In this document: positions 1-7,387 of the stretch, piece by piece
Layout of the letters: every line of letters begins with the position of its first letter
Numbering within the stretch: position 1 is the first letter of the stretch
Source of the DNA: an uncultured Eubacteriales bacterium
Lineage (GTDB): Bacteria; Bacillota; Clostridia; Oscillospirales; Acutalibacteraceae
Length of the DNA: 50,880 nucleotides
Assembly (NCBI GenBank): GCA_900317025.1
Contig: ONFG01000019.1
Span: 1 to 50,880, forward strand
Direction of reading: 5' to 3'
Position numbers and translations under genes: made by a program
Notes under the pieces: generated by a model
Told to the model about the DNA's origin: nothing
Database searches by the model: none
The model's input: only the letters and a program-made list of their open reading frames with translations

Positions 1-35
1 AAAAAGCTGCCGCAGGCGATTTGCTTGCGGCAGCA
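1..35 (-). terminator. Intrinsic terminator of the first LRR surface protein gene
   Basis: Read on the minus strand, an inverted repeat (arms GCTGCCGCA / TGCGGCAGC) is followed by five T residues. It lies about 25 bases past the stop codon of the gene ending at 60. Confidence 0.8.
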
Positions 36-59
36 TCGTGTTTGTTTTGTTGTGTTTTA

Positions 60-911
60 TTACTGCTCCTTCGGCTTCTTGAACGAGTAGTAGATAATGT
101 CGAGAAGCGCTACGCCGATGAGGATACCTCCAACGACAACGGGAATGTTTACCCCCGACCCCTGAGGTACGGCTTCGGAGGAAGCGGTCTCTGACACGGA
201 GGATGCCGACGAGGAAGTTGTCTCACTCGAAGAAGTTTCGCTTGAAGAAGTTTCGCTTGAAGACGCTTCACTTGAAGACGTTTCGCTTGAAGACGCTTCA
301 CTTGAAGACGCTTCACTCGAAGACGCTTCACTCGAAGACGCTTCACTCGAAGACGCTTCACTCGAAGACGCTTCACTTGAAGACGCTTCGCTTGACGATG
401 AATCATCGTCTGCCTGCTCGGTAAGCGCCGCATTGTAAGAGGGAGTTATCGCGGTAAAAAGCTCGTTGCCGTCGGCTACCTTTACCGAGCCCCACGCGCT
501 CTCGTCACCCGCGAAGTTTACGTTTTTGAGGCTCTCGCACTGCTGGAACGCTTCCTCGCCGATCTCGGTGACCGTCAAAGGGAGAGTTATCGTTTCAAGG
601 TCCTTGTCTATTGCAAATGCGTGGTCGTCGATTCTCTTGATGCCGTCCGGCACTTCTATGCTCGTTATGTCGGGGTTCATCTCAAATGCCCTCGAGCCGA
701 TCACCGTTACAGCCTTTCCGTCTAGCTTGGCCGGGATAACGATTTCTTCATCTTCGCCGAGGTATCTGAGGATAACAACGTCGCCGCCCTGCACCTCATA
801 GTTGTAGTCGCCGGACGTTACCGCCTCGGCACCGGCAGCTACCGGCAAGGAGCCGATCAAAAGCAGCGCAGACGCAAATGCTGCCGCCGCGGTCCTTAAT
901 GTTTTCTTCAT
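60..911 (-). CDS. Leucine-rich-repeat (BspA-like, LRR_5) membrane-anchored surface protein
   Basis: The start is ATG at 911 (MKKTLRTAAA), with GGAGG 8 bases upstream; an in-frame extension to 953 has no ribosome-binding site. The 283-residue product has an Ala-rich signal peptide (about residues 1-28, ending VAAGAEA). Two or three LRR_5 units follow (IGSRAFEMNPDITSIEVPDGI, then IDDHAFAIDKDLETITLPLTV). Next come a Ser/Glu/Ala stalk of about 75 residues made of SSEAS repeats, one transmembrane helix (VVVGGILIGVALLDIIYYS) and a short KKPKEQ tail. There is no LPxTG motif, so the protein is held by its helix with the LRR outside. LRR_5 proteins often act in adhesion or ligand binding; the ligand here is unknown. 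It has its own promoter and terminator, and the next gene upstream (1029-2777) encodes a second LRR_5 protein of similar plan. Confidence 0.85.
   Translation of the reverse strand: MKKTLRTAAAAFASALLLIGSLPVAAGAEAVTSGDYNYEVQGGDVVILRYLGEDEEIVIPAKLDGKAVTVIGSRAFEMNPDITSIEVPDGIKRIDDHAFAIDKDLETITLPLTVTEIGEEAFQQCESLKNVNFAGDESAWGSVKVADGNELFTAITPSYNAALTEQADDDSSSSEASSSEASSSEASSSEASSSEASSSEASSSEASSSETSSSEASSSETSSSETSSSETTSSSASSVSETASSEAVPQGSGVNIPVVVGGILIGVALLDIIYYSFKKPKEQ
226..390 (-). repeat. Tandem 15-bp minisatellite, eleven units, encoding SSEAS
   Basis: Eleven head-to-tail 15-base units run from 226 to 390, each a variant of cttgaagacgcttca. They differ at third codon positions and at an Ala/Thr/Val position. 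The unit is a multiple of three, so gain or loss of units would change stalk length without breaking the frame. Confidence 0.9.
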
Positions 912-972
912 GACAAATCCTCCTAATGTGTTATAAATGTTCCAATGATCCAACTCATTGGCAGTTTTCTAT

Positions 973-1001
973 ATTTTACCATAAATATCCGGTAATTGCA
1001 A
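973..1001 (-). promoter_or_regulatory. Sigma-A promoter for the LRR gene at 60-911
   Basis: On the minus strand, TTGCAA (996-1001), 17 bases, then TAAAAT (973-978). This is about 60 bases upstream of the ATG at 911. Confidence 0.65.
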
Positions 1002-1028
1002 CAGGGTACGCGTAAATAACAAGATACG

Positions 1029-2777
1029 TTAAACCTGCGGCTGAGAGCCGTCGTAGGGGGCGTATGCACCGGTGTATTCCGAAGGATCGGCGGCAGCCGT
1101 CGGGGAATCGACCGAGATACCGCCGGCATAGTCCGTTGTGTACGCGCCCGAGTATGTTGTCGGGTCTGCGGACTGCACGGGAGCGTCCTCGGGATTGTTG
1201 TATGTAACGCCGAAACCGGAAGCCGTATACGCGCCTGTATATGCCGCGGGGTCTGCTGTCGGCATGGACTCGATCGGCTGACCCTCGATGTACTCGTGGA
1301 TAACGTTGAATGAGGAAGTACCGCTGTATGCGCCCGTATACGCCGCGGGGTCTGCTGTCGGCATGGACTCGATCGGCTGACCCTCGATGTACTCATGGAT
1401 AACGTTCATGTCGGGCGCCGCGTATGCGCCCGTATATGACTGCGCCTGTTCGTAATCATCGGGAGATTCTTCCGTGATCTGAGCTGCCGGCTCGGGTGAT
1501 TTGTCGAGCGTTATCTGCGAGATCTCGGCGGGTGGTACTAAAACGCTTTCTCCCGTCGCCGGGGCAGGTACGCTTTCAGGCACTTCGTCCGGCTGCTGCT
1601 CTTTAGAGATCTCCTGCGCGCCGATCGCATACGCGTCGGATGCCGGCTGTTCGATGTGCGCCGCGGGAACATTACTTTGGGCGTTTGCCTTGCCCTTTCT
1701 CATCAGAAAGAAGAGCGAGACTACGATAAATACGCCGATAACGTCGGCGACCACGAGAAGCGCCTTCAGCGCGCTGCCGACATTCTCGCCTGCGCTCGAG
1801 ATCGAGCTGCCGACTCCGTCCGGTATACCGCCGATTTTGTCAGAGACGCCGCCCGTATTGCCGGAGGAGGTGTCGAGATCATCGGCGAAATCGTAGCCGC
1901 TGTTATCGTATTCATCCGGCACGTAATCATAGCCGCCGTAACCGTCCGGGTCGGGAGGCAGCTCCTCGATATCCGCTATCCCGCTGAAATCGTAGCTGTC
2001 GTCTACGCCGAAAGCGGCAAAATAGTCAAGGGAAAACGTGCCGTCTTCATTCACCTTATTCTGCGGGTACTGACCGTACCACGCCTCGACCTTGCAGGTA
2101 TCGGGGATCTCTGCGTCGTTTGTAACGCCGCCCCAGAAATCGCCGTCGGCGGGATAGTATAGCACATACATACCGGTGCAGTTATCAAACGCACCCTTTC
2201 CTATCTTCTTCAGGTTTTTCGGAAGATAGAGTATTGAAAGCTCCACGCAGTCCTTGAACGCCTCGGGAGCGATCTCCTCCACGCTGCTCGGCACAACGAA
2301 GCCTGTGGCTTTCTTTCCCGTCGGGAACTGGCAGAGCCTTTTTCCGTCCTTGCTGTAGAGGACGCCGTCCTTAGATGAGTAGGCTTCGCTCTCGGGGGAG
2401 GCGTCTATGCGGTCGAGCAGCGGCAGACCGTAGAGATGAAGGTAATCGAGATACTGGTGTTCAACGACTTTAAAATCCTCTCGTATTATCGCGCTGCGCG
2501 GCGATCCCTCTATTGTTACGGAGGTGACGCTGCCCGATGAATCGAAGGCGCTGCGGTCGATATACGAAACAGGTTTTCCGTCTATCTCCTTCGGGACCAG
2601 GCACTGTGCACCGTTGCCCGAATACTTCATTGCCACGTATTCATCGCGTGTTTTGCCGTCTGCGTCTGTGTAAGGAATACATTCGAACTGTGAATCGGCA
2701 GCCGCCGTGAAACTAAAAAGTGAAAAAAGAATGGCTGCGATCAGCAAAGCCGGTAAGGCTCTGTTTGTTTTTTTCAT
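1029..2777 (-). CDS. LRR_5 surface protein with a transmembrane helix and a repetitive YTGAY tail
   Basis: Two ATGs adjoin (2780 and 2777). GGAGG lies 7 bases before the second, which I take as the start. The product (582 residues) has a signal peptide (about residues 1-27), LRR_5 segments (IDGKPVSYIDRSAFDSSGSV; VVPSSVEEIAPEAFKDCVEL), and an Asp/Gly/Tyr-rich linker. A hydrophobic helix (ALLVVADVIGVFIVVSLFFL) is followed by RKGK, and then about 210 residues rich in Pro, Glu and Ala containing five or six copies of (D/E)xxxYTGAY. The positive residues directly after the helix predict that the repeat tail is cytoplasmic. Two 33-residue units (YTGAY...NVIHEYIEGQP...) are almost identical. LRR_5 proteins are generally surface binding proteins; I know no function for the tail. 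The gene probably forms a pair with the LRR gene downstream, although that one has its own promoter. Confidence 0.8.
   Translation of the reverse strand: MKKTNRALPALLIAAILFSLFSFTAAADSQFECIPYTDADGKTRDEYVAMKYSGNGAQCLVPKEIDGKPVSYIDRSAFDSSGSVTSVTIEGSPRSAIIREDFKVVEHQYLDYLHLYGLPLLDRIDASPESEAYSSKDGVLYSKDGKRLCQFPTGKKATGFVVPSSVEEIAPEAFKDCVELSILYLPKNLKKIGKGAFDNCTGMYVLYYPADGDFWGGVTNDAEIPDTCKVEAWYGQYPQNKVNEDGTFSLDYFAAFGVDDSYDFSGIADIEELPPDPDGYGGYDYVPDEYDNSGYDFADDLDTSSGNTGGVSDKIGGIPDGVGSSISSAGENVGSALKALLVVADVIGVFIVVSLFFLMRKGKANAQSNVPAAHIEQPASDAYAIGAQEISKEQQPDEVPESVPAPATGESVLVPPAEISQITLDKSPEPAAQITEESPDDYEQAQSYTGAYAAPDMNVIHEYIEGQPIESMPTADPAAYTGAYSGTSSFNVIHEYIEGQPIESMPTADPAAYTGAYTASGFGVTYNNPEDAPVQSADPTTYSGAYTTDYAGGISVDSPTAAADPSEYTGAYAPYDGSQPQV
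1222..1410 (-). repeat. Two direct repeats (period 99 bp) in the YTGAY tail
   Basis: The block 1243-1307 recurs at 1342-1406 with a single mismatch. The 99-base offset equals 33 codons, so it is an in-frame segmental duplication of the tail. The near identity at synonymous positions suggests a recent duplication or gene conversion. Confidence 0.85.
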
Positions 2778-2835
2778 CATAATACCTCCCCTTTCCGGGC
2801 AAACTCGATCCGCGCATATGTAAATATAGTTTTAT

Positions 2836-2867
2836 GCCCGCGTCCTGAATAGTACCCGGACGCGGGC
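2836..2867. other. Perfect 10-bp hairpin between trpB2 and the LRR gene
   Basis: GCCCGCGTCC (2836-2845) and GGACGCGGGC (2858-2867) form a strong stem with a 12-base loop. On the minus strand it lies downstream of trpB2 and of the interspersed repeat, but the following bases (ATAAAACTAT) are not a proper T-tract. It may end trpB2 transcription or sit in the leader of the LRR gene. Confidence 0.5.
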
Positions 2868-2882
2868 TTAGTTTCTTATACT

Positions 2883-3000
2883 AAACTCAATTAAAAAGCT
2901 TTAAAAGCTTTTTATAGCGCCGCAGGCGCGTTTAAGTTTGTATGAGACGGGATGACGCGCTTTGCGCGGCATCAGCGTGCAAAGCACGCGCATTTCAAAT
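2883..3000. repeat. Interspersed multi-hairpin repeat, copy 1
   Basis: 118 bases that recur in the same orientation at 23838-23954 with about 97% identity (one single-base indel and three substitutions). The element holds nested stems: AAAAGCTT/AAGCTTTT; GCGCC-gca-GGCGC; GCGC-ttt-GCGC; GCGTGC-aaa-GCACGC. Outer arms AAACTCAA and TTAAGTTT enclose the first two. No protein is encoded. Its right end overlaps the last codon and stop of trpB2. Confidence 0.85.
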
Positions 3001-4386
3001 TAAAGCATTTAATTTGAAATTAGTATGCAAACCGTCAAAGCCCTTTTGGAGTTCTTCGTCCGTCGGGATATAGTCGGTCATTACGCCGTCGTTGAATTTC
3101 TGATATGCGACCATATCGAAGTAGCCTGTGCCGGTAAGGCCGAAGAGGATCGTCTTCTCCTCGCCCGTCTCCTTGCACTTTAGCGCCTCGTCGATAGCGA
3201 CCTTGATAGCGTGGCTGCTCTCGGGCGCGGGAAGGATGCCCTCGATACGCGCGAACTGCTGAGCCGCCTCGAATACGGAGGTCTGCTCAACTGCAACGGC
3301 TCTCATGTAGCCGTCATGGTAGAGCTGCGAGAGCGTGGAGCTCATGCCGTGGAAGCGGAGACCGCCGGCGTGGTTTGCCGAGGGAATGAAGCCGCTGCCG
3401 AGCGTATACATCTTTGCGAGCGGGCATACCATGCCGGTGTCGCAGAAGTCGTATGCGAACTTGCCCCTTGTAAAGCTCGGGCAGGAAGCCGGCTCAACGG
3501 CGATGAAGTCGTAGTCCTGCTCGCCTCTGAGCTTCTCGCCCATGAACGGCGAGATCAGGCCGCCAAGGTTGGAGCCGCCTCCTGCGCAGCCGATGATGAT
3601 ATCGGGTTTGATTCCGTATTTATCCATAGCGGTCTTCGTTTCAAGACCGATGATCGACTGATGAAGAAGCACCTGGTTGAGCACGCTGCCGAGCACGTAG
3701 CGGTAGCCGTCGTTCGACGTTGCAACCTCGACCGCCTCGGAGATCGCGCAGCCGAGGCTGCCCGTAGTTCCGGGGAACTTCTCGAGGATCTTTCTGCCGA
3801 CGTTCGTCGTCTCCGACGGAGAGGGCGTTACGGAAGCGCCGTACGTTCTCATTACCTCGCGGCGGAACGGCTTCTGCTCGTAAGAGACCTTTACCATGAA
3901 GACCTTGCAGTCAAGGCCGAAGTAGGAGCACGCCATCGATAGAGCCGTACCCCACTGGCCGGCGCCTGTCTCGGTAGTTACGCCCTTCAACCCCTGCTTT
4001 TTTGCGTAGTAAGCCTGAGCGATGGCAGAATTGAGCTTGTGGCTGCCGCTTGTATTGTTGCCCTCGAATTTATAGTAGATCTTGGCGGGAGTGCCGAGCT
4101 TCTCTTCGAGGCAATAAGCGCGAACGAGCGGCGCGGGGCGGTACATCTTATAGAAGCTCTGGATCTCCTCGGGGATATCAATGAAAGGAGTCGTCTCGTC
4201 AAGCTCCTGCTTGACAAGCTCGTCGCAGAAGACGGGGCGCAGGTCGTCGAAGCTCATCGGCTCGTGCGTTGCGGGATTGAGCAGCGGCGCGGGCTTATTC
4301 TTCATGTCCGCACGAACGTTATACCACTGCTTCGGTATCTCGTCTTCCTTGAGATATATTTTGTAAGGGATATTCTTGTCTGCCAT
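2995..4386 (-). CDS. trpB: Tryptophan synthase beta chain, TrpB2 type
   Basis: A PLP enzyme that condenses indole with L-serine to give tryptophan. The 463-residue length and the N-terminal block (IPKQWYNVRADM) are typical of the TrpB2 subfamily, not of the shorter TrpB1 that pairs with TrpA. The PLP lysine is Lys117 in SGSHKLNSA; the phosphate-binding loop is CAGGGSNLGG. The ATG at 4386 has GGAGG upstream, and a strong promoter lies at 4453-4481. No trpA or other trp gene is in the window, so the enzyme probably salvages free indole or works alone. The last codons and the TGA stop lie in the palindromic edge of an interspersed repeat, so the end of the protein (NFKLNALI) may derive from that element. 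Confidence 0.93.
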   Translation of the reverse strand: MADKNIPYKIYLKEDEIPKQWYNVRADMKNKPAPLLNPATHEPMSFDDLRPVFCDELVKQELDETTPFIDIPEEIQSFYKMYRPAPLVRAYCLEEKLGTPAKIYYKFEGNNTSGSHKLNSAIAQAYYAKKQGLKGVTTETGAGQWGTALSMACSYFGLDCKVFMVKVSYEQKPFRREVMRTYGASVTPSPSETTNVGRKILEKFPGTTGSLGCAISEAVEVATSNDGYRYVLGSVLNQVLLHQSIIGLETKTAMDKYGIKPDIIIGCAGGGSNLGGLISPFMGEKLRGEQDYDFIAVEPASCPSFTRGKFAYDFCDTGMVCPLAKMYTLGSGFIPSANHAGGLRFHGMSSTLSQLYHDGYMRAVAVEQTSVFEAAQQFARIEGILPAPESSHAIKVAIDEALKCKETGEEKTILFGLTGTGYFDMVAYQKFNDGVMTDYIPTDEELQKGFDGLHTNFKLNALI

Positions 4387-4452
4387 AAAACAACCTCCGT
4401 TCGGTGCGCCGCGAGGATCACACCGTAAAATATGAACATTTTTCTAAATTAT

Positions 4453-4481
4453 ATTATAGCTCACTTTAGCAGATCAGTCAA
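4453..4481 (-). promoter_or_regulatory. Sigma-A promoter of trpB2
   Basis: TTGACT (4476-4481), 17 bases, TATAAT (4453-4458) on the minus strand. The leader is about 60 bases with no evident T-box or attenuator. The rest of the gap 4482-4752 has no gene; its right part (about 4686-4747) resembles the repeat unit at 22809-22931. Confidence 0.75.
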
Positions 4482-4752
4482 CAAAAAGATAGAATTTTGT
4501 ATAAATGCACAAGCAGTATGCGAGCCGAGCGTTTCTTCGTTCGGGAGCATTGTATTCTCGCGTCCGGCAAAAAGCTTGAGTAATCAATAATACCGACGTG
4601 CCGACCCGCGCAGGACAAGCACTGTGGATAAAGCGCTAAAAAGGCGAACTGGCTGTAATGTATAATTTAATGGGCAGCTTTTGGCGCGGAGATCGGCTAA
4701 GGTGAACGAAAAAACAATCGGAACTGCCTGCGCCTGCTTGGGCGACCGATCA

Positions 4753-4781
4753 TTGACACAAAGGCAGAGATGTAATATAAT
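4753..4781 (+). promoter_or_regulatory. Consensus sigma-A promoter of rnz
   Basis: TTGACA (4753-4758), exactly 17 bases, TATAAT (4776-4781). The ATG of rnz follows 32 bases later, with GGAGGTGGG as ribosome-binding site. Confidence 0.85.
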
Positions 4782-4813
4782 TTATTAATAAGAACTGTTT
4801 TGGAGGTGGGCCC

Positions 4814-5722
4814 ATGATCGACGTTTGTCTTCTCGGAACGGGCGGTACTATGCCGCTGCCGCAAAGGGCGCTGACGGCTCTGTGCGTTAGGTGCTGCGGG
4901 AAAAGCCTGCTTGTCGACTGCGGCGAGGGAACGCAGGTGCAGCTTCGCAGGGCGGGGCTGAGTATGCACGATATCGACGCGATACTCATTACCCATCTCC
5001 ACGCCGACCACATCTCCGGGCTGCCGGGGCTGCTGCTTTCGATGGCGAAGTCGGAGCGAAAAGAGCGCGTTATGATGATCGTGCCGCCGGGCGGGACGTT
5101 CGTTGTGCGTTCGCTCTGCGTGATCTCGGCGAATCTGCCGTTTGAGGTCGCCGTTACCGAGCTGCGGTCCGCTCACGAGGAGTTTACGCTCGCCGGACTT
5201 CGGGTAACGGCACAGCTTGCCGACCACAGCGTGACGTGCTATGCGTATTCTTTCGCGCTGCCCCGTCCGGGCAGATTTAACCCGCAGAAGGCGTCACTGC
5301 TCGGCGTTGACGTGAAGGACTGGAAAACGCTCCAGCGCGGCGAAAGCATAACGGCCGGCGGCAAAAAAATAACGCCCGATATGGTTATCGGCGCGCCGAG
5401 AAAGGGCTTGAAGCTCGCCTACTGCACCGACACGCGCCCGACGGCGGAGCTTGTCGCGCTCGCGAAAAATGCCGATCTTCTAGTCTGCGAAGGAATGTAT
5501 GCCGAAGAGGATAAGCTGCCGATGGCGAAGAAAAAAAAGCATATGCTCTTCTCCGAAGCGGCAAGGCTTGCAGCCAAAGCCGGCGCGCGCGAGCTTTGGC
5601 TGACGCATTTCAGCCCGTCTCTCGACAACCCGGCACAGTATGAGAGCTGCGTTCGCGTGCTTTTTGAACACACGATCATTCCCGAAGACCTTCAAAAAAC
5701 AGAGTTAAATTTTGAGAAATAG
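4814..5722 (+). CDS. rnz: Ribonuclease Z (tRNA 3'-end endonuclease)
   Basis: A metallo-beta-lactamase-fold enzyme that cuts the 3' trailer from tRNA precursors. The 302-residue length fits the short bacterial form. The zinc motif HLHADH is at residues 61-66, preceded by LVDCGEGTQVQLRRAG, which is characteristic of RNase Z; later metal ligands are in TDTRP and LTHFSP. The ATG at 4814 has a strong GGAGG site and a consensus promoter. It is monocistronic: a strong hairpin follows the stop within a few bases, and both neighbours are on the other strand. Confidence 0.93.
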   Translation: MIDVCLLGTGGTMPLPQRALTALCVRCCGKSLLVDCGEGTQVQLRRAGLSMHDIDAILITHLHADHISGLPGLLLSMAKSERKERVMMIVPPGGTFVVRSLCVISANLPFEVAVTELRSAHEEFTLAGLRVTAQLADHSVTCYAYSFALPRPGRFNPQKASLLGVDVKDWKTLQRGESITAGGKKITPDMVIGAPRKGLKLAYCTDTRPTAELVALAKNADLLVCEGMYAEEDKLPMAKKKKHMLFSEAARLAAKAGARELWLTHFSPSLDNPAQYESCVRVLFEHTIIPEDLQKTELNFEK

Positions 5723-5723
5723 C

Positions 5724-5760
5724 AAAAGATTCCCCCGGATATTTCGTCCGGGGGAAATAT
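5724..5760. terminator. Bidirectional terminator between rnz and the aminotransferase gene
   Basis: TTCCCCCGGA (5730-5739) and TCCGGGGGAA (5747-5756) form a perfect 10-bp stem with a 7-base loop. It serves rnz on the plus strand. On the minus strand it is followed by TCTTTTG, so it also suits the convergent gene ending at 5801. Confidence 0.75.
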
Positions 5761-5800
5761 ATGTCTATAAGGTATGATCCTGTTTGCTGCGTTTTCTTGT

Positions 5801-7075
5801 TTATGCCATAAGCTTGTTTACTGCCGCAAGCTTTGTGCACACGCAGAAGATATCGGCAGCCTTTGCAAGTTCGTCAACGCTCGGGTAAGTCGGAGCGATA
5901 CGGATATTGCTGTCCTTCGGATCGCTGCCGTAGGGGAATGTTGCGCCTGCGCCCGTAAGTACTACGCCTGCTTCCTTGCAGAGCCTTACGACCTCTTTTG
6001 CCGTACCCTCTAAAACGTCAACGCTGATGAAGTAGCCGCCGTTCGGCTTGGTCCACGCTGCGCAGCCCGTGTCCTTTACCTCTTTGTCGAGAGCGTCGAG
6101 AACGCACTTGAACTTCGGCGCGATGACCGCCTTGTGCTTCTCCATGTATGCGCGCAGACCTGCGCTGTCTTTAAGGTAGCGCTGGTGGCGAAGCATATTG
6201 AGCTTGTCGTAGCCGATGGTCTGCTTTGTGTAGCGAGCCTTGAGAACGTCCATATTGGTCTTGGAGCAAGCCATTACAGCGACGCCTGCACCCGGGAACG
6301 TGATCTTGGACGTGGAAGCGAAGATGATCGGAAGATCTTCATTGCCGTTCTTTTTGCACTCGTCCATGATTGAAAGGAGGCTGTCGGGCGTGTCGCTGAC
6401 ATCGTGGATAACGTAAGCGTTGTCCCATATGATGCGGAAATCCTTTGCCTTCGGCTTGAGTGCGGCGAAGCGGCGGACGGTCTCGTCGGAGTATGTGATG
6501 CCGGTCGGGTTGGAGTACTTAGGAACGCACCAAATGCCCTTTACGGCTTCGTCCTCGGAAACGAGCTTCTCGACCATATCCATATCGGGGCCGTTCTCGT
6601 CTGTGGGAATGTTTATCATCTCAATGCCGTAGTACTCGGTGATGCCGAAATGGCGGTCGTAGCCCGGCACCGGGCAAAGGAACTTGACCTTCTCCTGTGT
6701 AAGCCAGGGCTTGCAGCCGGCAACGCCCTTTACCATGAAGGTCGTGATCGTGTCGAACATCATATTAAGGCTTGAGTTGCCTCCGACAAAGACCTCGTCG
6801 GGCTGAACGTCAAGAATATCTGCAAACATTTTCTTTACGCCGGGAATACCGTCAAGAATGCCGTAGTTACGGCAGTCGGTACCCTCGTCGGTGCAGTCGC
6901 TTGCTGAGTTGAGAACGTCGAGCATGGGCATCGAGATATCGAGCTGCTCTGCGCCGGGCTTTCCTCTTGCCATGTTGAGGCTGAGCCCCATCGCCTTGTA
7001 AGCCTCGTAAGCCTTTTCAAGAGAAGCCTTTTCCTCAAGAAGCTCTTCCCTGCTCATTTCGTTGTAACATTTCAT
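5801..7075 (-). CDS. Class I aminotransferase, probable aspartate aminotransferase of subgroup Ic
   Basis: A fold-type I PLP enzyme of 424 residues. The PLP lysine is Lys257 in STSKITFPGAGVA; PKYSNPTG (185-192) and IIWDNAYVIHD (215-225) are PLP-binding motifs. The opening (LEEKASLEKAYEAYKAMGLSLNMARGKP) matches the family often annotated as MocR-like aminotransferase/aspartate aminotransferase type Ic; there is no helix-turn-helix domain, so it is an enzyme and not a MocR regulator. The likely reaction is aspartate plus 2-oxoglutarate to oxaloacetate plus glutamate, but amino-acid specificity cannot be read from sequence alone. The ATG at 7075 has GGAGG 9 bases upstream. It appears to be a single-gene unit with its own promoter and a leader of about 100 bases. 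Confidence 0.85.
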   Translation of the reverse strand: MKCYNEMSREELLEEKASLEKAYEAYKAMGLSLNMARGKPGAEQLDISMPMLDVLNSASDCTDEGTDCRNYGILDGIPGVKKMFADILDVQPDEVFVGGNSSLNMMFDTITTFMVKGVAGCKPWLTQEKVKFLCPVPGYDRHFGITEYYGIEMINIPTDENGPDMDMVEKLVSEDEAVKGIWCVPKYSNPTGITYSDETVRRFAALKPKAKDFRIIWDNAYVIHDVSDTPDSLLSIMDECKKNGNEDLPIIFASTSKITFPGAGVAVMACSKTNMDVLKARYTKQTIGYDKLNMLRHQRYLKDSAGLRAYMEKHKAVIAPKFKCVLDALDKEVKDTGCAAWTKPNGGYFISVDVLEGTAKEVVRLCKEAGVVLTGAGATFPYGSDPKDSNIRIAPTYPSVDELAKAADIFCVCTKLAAVNKLMA

Positions 7076-7183
7076 AATAGACAGCCTCCGTAGTGTTTTG
7101 ATTAACGACCCTGTCGGATCGCCGCCGCACGGGAACGCTTGCCCTCGGCGTGGTTTCAGGGCGCTGTTTTTCGCCCGAAGACT

Positions 7184-7212
7184 ATTCTAATACATATATA
7201 TAGAAAATGCAA
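7184..7212 (-). promoter_or_regulatory. Sigma-A promoter of the aminotransferase gene
   Basis: TTGCAT (7207-7212), 17 bases, TAGAAT (7184-7189) on the minus strand. The transcribed leader of about 100 bases (to 7076) can form small hairpins (for example GGGC/GCCC near its 5' end), but I recognise no known riboswitch. The rest of the gap up to bioY is A+T-rich and holds nothing else I can name. Confidence 0.6.
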
Positions 7213-7322
7213 GAGAAAAGTTCAAATCCTGCAGAATTTCTCCGTTTTTATCGAATTCGCGGCGATTTATCACGAATATTTGACAATTTGACAAGAAATT
7301 CATTCAAGAAGGCATAAAACAA

Positions 7323-7360
7323 TAAAAAAAACCCCGACAGGATAGGATCGCTGCCGGAGT
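7323..7360 (-). terminator. Intrinsic terminator of bioY
   Basis: On the minus strand CCGGCAG and CTGTCGG pair (one G-U pair) and are followed by GGTTTTTTTT. It starts about 30 bases after the bioY stop. Confidence 0.75.
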
Positions 7361-7387
7361 ATCGGAAAGGCTGTGTAATTACTGTAT

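Noticed and set aside
5801-7075. MocR-type transcription regulator
   Set aside because: The aminotransferase fold is present, but there is no N-terminal winged-helix domain.
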